DNA from: Colocasia esculenta
Lineage: Eukaryota; Streptophyta; Magnoliopsida; Alismatales; Araceae
Assembly (NCBI GenBank): GCA_014218235.1
Contig: CM024759.1
Span: forward strand, 78,451,079 to 78,515,078
DNA: 64,000 bases
Reading direction: 5' to 3'
This document shows positions 57,400 to 64,000 of this stretch, one piece after another. The position numbers and the translations under genes are program-made. Positions within the stretch are counted from its first letter, which is position 1. Each line of letters starts with the position of its first letter. Below the pieces are notes generated by a model that worked only from the letters and a program-made list of their open reading frames with translations, had not been told where the DNA came from and searched no databases.

Positions 57400-57954
57400 T
57401 TTGTCTAGAATTTCTCTAGAATTGCCTCGCCTCTCACACAACTGACCAGAAAAGGAACTGCATTTGTATGGAGTGAGAGTTGCGAGCAAGCATTTCAATT
57501 ATTAAAGGAATGTATGTCATCGGCACCAATTCTAGCCTTGCCGGTAGAGGGTAAATTATTTGAGGTTTATACCGACGCTTCAAGTATTGGACAAGGATGT
57601 GTATTGATGCAAGATAGAAGAGTCATTGCTTATGCGTCAAGACAATTGAAGACCCATGAGAAAATTTACCCAGTCCATGATTTGGAATTAGCCGCAGTAG
57701 TTTTTGCACTCAAGCTATGGAGGCACTATCTATACGACAATCAATTTATAGTGTACTCTGATCATAAGAGTCTTAAGTATTTGTTTTCACAGAAAGAATT
57801 GAATATGAGACAAAGAAGATGGATGTTGTATATTAAAGATTATGATTTCAAGATTGAATACCATCCAGGGAAAGGAAATATTATGGTAGATGCACTTAGC
57901 AGAAATCCTATAGCAAAAGTGTTTCAATTACAAGAAAGGAATGAAAACTACTAG
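57400..57954 (+). pseudogene. RNase H region of element B
   Basis: FEVYTDASSIGQGCVLMQ, HDLELAAVVFALKLWRHYL and YSDHKSLKYLF mark a gypsy-type RNase H in one frame from 57514. Its N-terminal connection to reverse transcriptase is frameshifted. Confidence 0.88.
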
Positions 57955-57974
57955 AGGAATTTTTCACATTAAGC

Positions 57975-59100
57975 TTGAAGGTTGAGTCACAAAAAGGAAA
58001 AGTTGTAATTGATAACTTGATAGTTCAATCAGATTTGATAAAACAAATTGGAGAACAACAGGATAATGATCCTATATTGGCAGAGATCCGAGAAAAGTTA
58101 ACTTTCAAACCTGATTTTAATGAGGATATTCATGGGAATCTTCGATTCCGAGACAGGTTGTGTGTGCCAGATAATCCCGAGATCAAAAAGCAAATTTTAG
58201 AAGAAGCTCACCGGTCACGTTACACCATTCATCCAGGAGCGGTCAAAATGTATCAAGATTTAAAGAAGTATTTCTGGTGGTGCAATATGAAGAAAGACAT
58301 TGTGGACTTCATAGAAAGATGCCTGACATGTCAGAAAGTTAAAGCCGAGCATCAAAAATCGGCCGGAAAGTTAAAACCACTCGAAGTGCCAGAGTGGAAA
58401 TGGGATAGTATCAGTATGGATTTTATTATAGGATTACTTAGGACACAAGGTGGATTTGATGCCATATGGGTAATCATTGATCGACTTACCAAGTCAGCTC
58501 ATTTCTTAGCAATCAAGACAAGATGGTATGTGGGTGTCTTAGCAGCACTATATATGAAAGAAATTATTCGATTGCATGATATTCCAAAGGATATAGTGTC
58601 AGATATGGATGCAAGATTTACCTCACATTTCTGGAGAGAACTACAAGATGCATTGGGGACTAAATTAAAGTTTAGCACAGCATTTCATCCCAGACTGACG
58701 GACAAACAGAGCAGGTAAACAAGTTATCGAAGATATGTGTCGTGCTTGTATATTGGAGTTTGGAAATGACTGGAACACTCATTTAGCAATTATGGAATTT
58801 GCCTATAATAATAGTTACCAATCTACCATTCAAATGGCACCATTTGAAGCATTATACGGTCGTCAGTGTAGATCACCACTATGTTGGGTAGAACTAAAAG
58901 AATCCCATATTCTTGGACCTGAAATGATCCAAGAAACCACAGAAATTATCAAATTAGTGCAAGACAGAATGAAAGCTGCCCAAGATCGACAGAAAAGCTA
59001 TGCTGATCGTCGAAGAAGGGAATTGGAGTTCTAGCAAGGAGAACATGTGTTCCTTAAAGTATCTCCTCGATGCGGAATTAGAAGATTTGGAATCAAGAGA
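57975..59100 (+). pseudogene. integrase region of element B
   Basis: Zinc-binding HHCC region (HRSRYTIHPG, then CLTCQKVKAEHQ), core motifs SMDFIIGLL and VSDMDARFTSHFW, and the third acidic residue in TDGQTEQ-like sequence, which lies in a different frame from the rest because of a one-base loss in a C-run near 58690. A TAG in front of QGEHVFLKV (59032) breaks it again. Confidence 0.88.
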
Positions 59101-59153
59101 AAATTGAGTCCAAGGTACATTGGACCATTTGAGATATTAAAAGAATTGGAGAA

Positions 59154-59456
59154 GTGACATATCAATTGGCACTACCACCGCAATTATCTAATGTACATGA
59201 TATTTTTCACGTATCAATATTGAGAAAATATGCTTATGACTCGGAACACATCATTAGATATCAAGATCTGGAGATACAAGAAAATTTAGCATACGAGGAA
59301 AGACCTGTAGAAATTCTTGATCGAAAAATCAAGCAACTACGAAACAAAGAAGTTCCTCTGTTGAAGATTCAATGGAGTAAACGTGGACAAGAAAAGGCAA
59401 CATGGGAACTAGAAGATGTCATCAAGATCAAGTATCCGGACTTGTTTACAGGTTAG
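59154..59456 (+). pseudogene. integrase C-terminus with chromodomain (element B)
   Basis: HDIFHVSILRKY is followed by a chromodomain-like segment (PVEILDRKIKQLRNKEVPLL, IQWSKRGQEKATWELED, YPDLF). This places the element in the chromovirus clade, Del/Tekay type. Its frame is separate from the preceding integrase core. Confidence 0.88.
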
Positions 59457-60520
59457 TAACCATCTCCTTGTGTCATTAAATTGGAGGACTGTGGAAATGA
59501 AAAAAATAATTATTTTTTTAAAGACCTATTTATCATGTTTTCGCATGGTCTTATGGATGCGTGTTGCTAATCCAAATCCCGTCGGGCGCTACGTGAGCGA
59601 TAATGACGAGAGATGAATCGGCAATTTGCATAGCGCAGGCGTGCCAGCCACTGAAGTGGCAACCAAGTGTTCTGCTTCCGAGAGTCGAAGGGCTTTGGGT
59701 CTATTGTGCGCACCGTTTAACTTCGTCAAACGAAAGTAGAGATCGGGTCGGGACCAAGATCTCGCCGTTGCTTAAACGCAACGACGTTAATTACATCCAT
59801 CTGAGAGGGAAAACCCTTGATTAATCGCCAGATTAGAAAGTCTCATGACCTTAAAACGGAAACATCCGATAAAGGATATATGCGAAGATGTAAATTTAAT
59901 TGCGCCTAACGCGAGACGACCAAAATATAACACTCGACGCACTTTTGATGCTGTTTTAGATTTATTAAAAGAAGTTGAAATGGTTTCAACATTATTTGAT
60001 ATGATTTATTTTGCTCTTTTGATCTCTTGCATTTCTTCATTGTGATTGGTCTTTTATTGGAGTTGTCTTTTTTTTTATCCATTGATCTTTTAATTTAATT
60101 TAATTTTGACTGTTTGATTTAATGTTGGATTTTTATTCTATTCCAAAATGCCTTTTCATTTATTCATCTTGATTTATTTGAGTTGAAACTTATTCAAATT
60201 TTATTCCACGTTAGGAGCATAACCCAAATTATTTGATTTGATTTCTCTTGCTTAGGAAGTTTTTTTTTTAGATTTACTCAAATTATTAAATTAAATTCAT
60301 GTCCTTTAATTGTTTGGCTTAGAATCAGTTGTCTTTTCACCGTTTGGTTTAATATATATTATATCACCATTTTTTTTTGAGATCGTGGCATTTGTATTAC
60401 TTAGATGATGTTGATCTATTGTTTGTTTATTTTTCTTTCTTTAATTATTTTTTTTATTATCATCCCCCCATTAATCTTATTACCCCTATTTTTATTACCA
60501 TTTATTAATTAAATGTGAGG
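59457..60520. other. post-pol spacer and AT-rich DNA; expected 3' LTR absent
   Basis: A purine-rich AATTGGAGGACTG at 59480-59492 could be a polypurine tract, but what follows does not resemble LTR B. No gene; 60040-60500 is T-rich. Confidence 0.45.
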
Positions 60521-60544
60521 GTGGCGAATGTGTGGGAGTGTGTG

Positions 60545-60760
60545 CGCAGGGGGCATGGGATGAGTTGGGAGTGTTGTGAGTTGGGAGTGGGGATTTAAAT
60601 GGGTTTTGTTTGAAAGGTGGGAGATGGTGGGTCGGCTGAGGAGTGAGGTATGAGTTGGGAGTGTTGTGAGTTGGGAGTGTTGTGAGTTGGGAGTGGGGAT
60701 TTAAATGGGTTTTGTTTGAAAGGTGGGAGATGGTGGGTCGGCTGAGGAGTGGATCGGCCA
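60545..60760 (+). repeat. direct duplication of about 100 bp
   Basis: The block 'gagttgggagtggggatttaaatgggttttgtttgaaaggtgggagatgg...' occurs twice (about 60550-60647 and 60652-60752). A GAGTTGGGAGTGTTGT subunit is present once in the first copy and twice in the second. Confidence 0.9.
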
Positions 60761-61559
60761 AGCTTCTTGAGTCGGCCACGGGTGTGTTGGCAGAGAACCT
60801 CAAGTGGTTTCCATGGAGAGACGGGTCGGTAGCCCTGGTTTGGTGGAAATGGGATCTTTTTTTGTGTTATTTATTTTCTGTTATTATTATTATGTTTGGT
60901 TTTTTTGTTATTTATAGACTTATTATTTTTTTGTTATTATTATTATCCTTCTTTATTTCTGTCTCATTATTCATGTTAACAGCACTGTTATGTGACTTTA
61001 TTGCAACCAGGCCATTGAGTCGGTCCAGGTGCACTGCCGGATCACCGGTTCAAATCTCCCCACCGACTTGGACTCACCAGCCAGAAACACAGAATAGCAT
61101 GACACTCATAAAAAAAAATTCGGCAGCACCTCCCCCGGACTCATGGGATGTGGGGGAGGTCACGGTATCCATCCACCACAATGGAGATGGTACCAAAACA
61201 AGGTGTTAGCCGCGCGCGGCGCCACCCAAACGGCACATGGTGCCGGTTCTCGAGGCATGGCCATGGAGGAACCGTTGAGTACCGAGACCGAAAACAGTCC
61301 GATGGACAACCCAATAATGTATGAGTCTAGGAACTCGGGCATAGATATCATGTTATCTAACCCGAGGTCTCATAGAGCCTTATTTTTTTTATGTGAGATG
61401 GCAGCCCCCGTTTGCGACAGAATGGCATTCAAATCACGGTGGAACGGTGTGAAACTTTTACAAAAGGGACTGAGGCGTGGCTCAGTCAATTTCAAACTCT
61501 TACGCGAGTGAAATCTCATGTCGATCAGCCCCAAATCGCGGAAAACATGGGCGCTGCCC

Positions 61560-61868
61560 GGGTGAGTTGGGAGCTAGGTGAGTTGGGGGCGAAGTGAGCT
61601 GGGAACCAGGTGAGTTGGGAACCTTCAGGTAAGCTGAGAACCAAGTGAGCTGGGAACCAGGTGAGTTGGGAACCTTCAGGTGAGCTGGGAACCAAGTGAG
61701 CTGGGAACCAAGTGAGCTGGGAACCAGGTGAGCTGGGAACCAAGTGAGTTGGGAACCTTCAGGTGAGCTGGGAACCAGGTGAGCTGGGAATCAAGTGAGC
61801 TGGGAACCAGGTGAGCTGGGAACCAGGTGAGTTGGAACCAAGTGAGCTGGGAACCAGGTGAGTTGGCA
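61560..61868 (+). repeat. 16-bp minisatellite (GTGAGCTGGGAACCAG)
   Basis: About 19 units of GTGAGCTGGGAACCAG with A/G variation in the linker. Every few units a TTCAG insertion (AACCTTCAGGTGAG) recurs, giving a higher-order period. Confidence 0.92.
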
Positions 61869-64000
61869 GACAAATGAAATTGGCCATTTTAGTAAAATCA
61901 CCACCCAAATGACATCAGAATGATGTGAAATTTTATGGGAGGGGGATGATATAAATACTGGTCATTTTTATCAGTCAAATGAGAGAAAAGGGGTGTTAAT
62001 CACCCTTGAAATGCCAAGAACCTACCCTCAACCCCAGTGAGTCGGGCAGGTACTGGCGGCTAGGCCGACTCAAGTGGGTCGGCCAGAGCTGGGCCACCCA
62101 TCCTCCATGAAACTAGCCCCAAATCTCATCGAAATGGCACCAAATTTTACAGGTGGGGACTGACTCATAGGTTGGCAATCCAGTCTCTTCGATAGCAAAA
62201 CACGATGCCGATGAACCTTAAACACTGGAGGCCCCTTACCAGGTGAGTCGGCCACAACTCGGGGCTTCAGCTCTCAAAACTTGGCAACAAACTGAGCATC
62301 CAGATAAAGCAATCTTTCCGTGAATTTATTTGTATGCTCGAATGGGGCATAGGTATCATCTACCTAACCCTTTGTGTTCAGAGTCGAGAGAGGTGGTGAT
62401 CCGGCTACAAACGCTCATACTGCCACTACCGAAGATAGGAGGGGGATTCCTGCTGTACAAAGGGGGTTTGCAGCACCCTCATGAGGGAGGAGGGCCGGCG
62501 ATTCCCACCTTGGATCTGAGCAGGACATGGGCGCAAGAAACATCATCTAGCACAGGAATGGACGACGTACCTACTGGGAGTCGTTCGATAATATCTTCTT
62601 ATTTGGTCTCAAAACATGAGGTATGGATACTATGTTATCCACCTGTGAATGCCTGAGGCCTTGATCGTAATGAATGAACAAAAGAGAAACACGATTAATG
62701 ATGGAAGGGGGGGTATCTAAAAAAAAAATCCACCGTAGAGGGTGATCACAGTCGGCAAACATACATTCCGGAATATAAGCTCTTCATAAAAAAAAAAGGA
62801 AAGATGCATGCTAAACAAAGTGGAAGATTGGTCCCGAGAAAGGAGAAAGCAGAAATCAAATATATGACATATTACATCGGTTTCTGCCCTCACCTCTCCC
62901 CACTCCCTTAACACTACACACAACTCAAAGGAAGGATAGAGCTGGACCCTCCTTTCCCCCTCTTCCTGTCGCAGGCTCTTTCTGGAAGAAGAAGAGATCG
63001 GGAAGGCTTGCTTCCCTCTTCCTGCCTTCAGCCGCAAGCGCAACCACCCGGCCAGAAGAAGCCCTCCTCTCCTTTTTTGATCTTGCTGGCTTCTCCCCTC
63101 CTGCTGGGGCTAGGAACCAGTAGAAGAACTCCCACCGAGCTCCCCCTTTTTCCTCCGCCTCTCTCCCTTCCAGAAACGGATGCAACAACCTCTCTGCCAG
63201 TTGCTTTTTTGCATCAGCTTTTGTAGTGGGAGGGTGATGGTTTGCTTAAAGTGACCCCTTGCATGGGGGTATTTGGGCCATCAGGCCATGGGCCAATAGA
63301 TGGGCCTGCTCATGTCATGCCATTGGGCCTAGACTTTGCTTTGTTGTATTTTTTGATGTCCACAAATGCCCCCCACCCAGGGGTGGTGCGAGCAAGGGAG
63401 AGCGGAGCAGTACCCCTGGGTGAACTCGTATGACGTCAACTGGGTCCCATCTTCAACTTGATTAAGTCAACTTGCCAGCACCGGCAGTCGTTGACCTGTT
63501 GCCGTGCTGACAGCCTTGTGGCCCGTCAATGTTCTGACGGTCTCTTGGCTTTGGGCTATTGTGCTTGTGCTGTTGTATTTAGCTTGAGACAGTTGACGTC
63601 GATGCGAATCGGAAACCCCTGGGCTTGTTCGCATGATAAATAGGCTCCGCTTTGATAAGTGGATTAATGGCCAGTCTTGTAAGTCGTCAGACTCTCCATT
63701 TAGTGGCCTTTTGGGTGGACAGACTCCTCGAGTCGGCAGCCCTTCTGTTTAATGGCCTGGCCCTGTAATGAGGCTTTGACTCGGCCTGAGTTGATGGGCC
63801 CTGTAAGTCGGCAGACTTCATGACTCAACACGAGTCGGCACTCACGTGAGTCGGTCGTGGGTGAGTCAGCCATGCCTTGAATCAGCAAGCTCTGTGAGTT
63901 GGCGGCCTCTGACCCACGTGAGTTGGCAGGGGGTGGCCTGGCGCGAGTTGGCAGGCTTCTGCGTGTTAGCAGCCATCTTGATTCGACAGTCATCCTCCTT
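61869..64000. other. non-coding repeat DNA with recurring GAGTCGGC words
   Basis: No gene recognised. Words of the form G(A/T)GAGT(C/T)GGC(A/C) recur at about 62040-62095, 62240-62255 and densely at 63725-63990. This may be part of a long LTR extending past the window. Short ORFs at 62330-62656 and 63008-63226 have no recognisable domains. Confidence 0.45.

Noticed and set aside
57975..59456. Functional integrase with chromodomain
   Set aside because: Multiple frame changes and an internal stop. Described as a pseudogene.
61000..61200. SINE (B-box-like GGTTCAAATCT near 61046)
   Set aside because: No convincing A box at the right distance, no poly-A or T tail and no target duplication could be seen.

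Overview
The window reads as plant nuclear DNA, most likely from a monocot. It contains two intact host genes with introns, a subtilisin-like protease and a kinesin. Both have GC-rich 5' exons set in AT-rich introns, a compositional pattern common in monocots. Nearly everything else is transposable-element DNA of several ages. No rRNA, tRNA, CRISPR array or bacterial-type operon was seen. The species cannot be named from the sequence alone.

Layout. 1-2.5 kb: LTR-like remnants with a 25-base G run and a (CT)n tract. 2580-3353: a solo LTR with a perfect 5-bp target duplication. 4.27-4.59 kb: an AT-rich inverted-repeat MITE against the start of the subtilase gene (4684-8308, two exons, 758 aa). 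8523-9262: a non-autonomous hAT-type element. 9320-18756: a young, full-length Ty3/gypsy element of the Tat type on the minus strand (LTRs about 1.2% diverged, target duplication GAGTG). It has dual RNase H domains and an antisense gene with its own TATA box and a predicted in-frame 70-bp intron. 18.8-22.3 kb: MITEs, a foldback and a retroelement remnant. 22496-27771: a 5.3-kb TG...CA unit with target duplication TGTTA, read as a very long solo LTR containing a two-phase tandem array. 28232-34773: a 13-exon KIN-7/NACK-type kinesin (1026 aa) on the minus strand.

37035-46257: a 9.2-kb Mutator-like element with TIRs of about 0.9-1.0 kb. It carries a ULP1-type C48 protease gene and a MURA-type transposase gene, divergently transcribed, so it belongs to the Kaonashi-like group of MULEs. 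Its non-coding parts are filled with a TGTAA-core motif (typically ACTGTAAC) that inverts orientation toward the right end. Each TIR carries a TATA box and traces of the same small inward-facing ORF. This is the most unusual object in the window. 48210-48391: a small MITE with a perfect 9-bp target duplication.

48813-59456: two nested Del/Tekay-type chromovirus copies. The first is an LTR plus about 0.2 kb of internal DNA. The second LTR is inserted in it and leads into a decayed gag-pol ending in a chromodomain. Both LTRs carry clusters of the palindrome CTGTCGACAG. 59.5-64 kb: repeat-rich non-coding DNA with a 16-bp minisatellite and a recurring GAGTCGGC-like word.

The two host genes have uninterrupted frames, while every element has many single-base frameshifts, often in homopolymers. 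That could be true decay or uncorrected assembly error in repeats.
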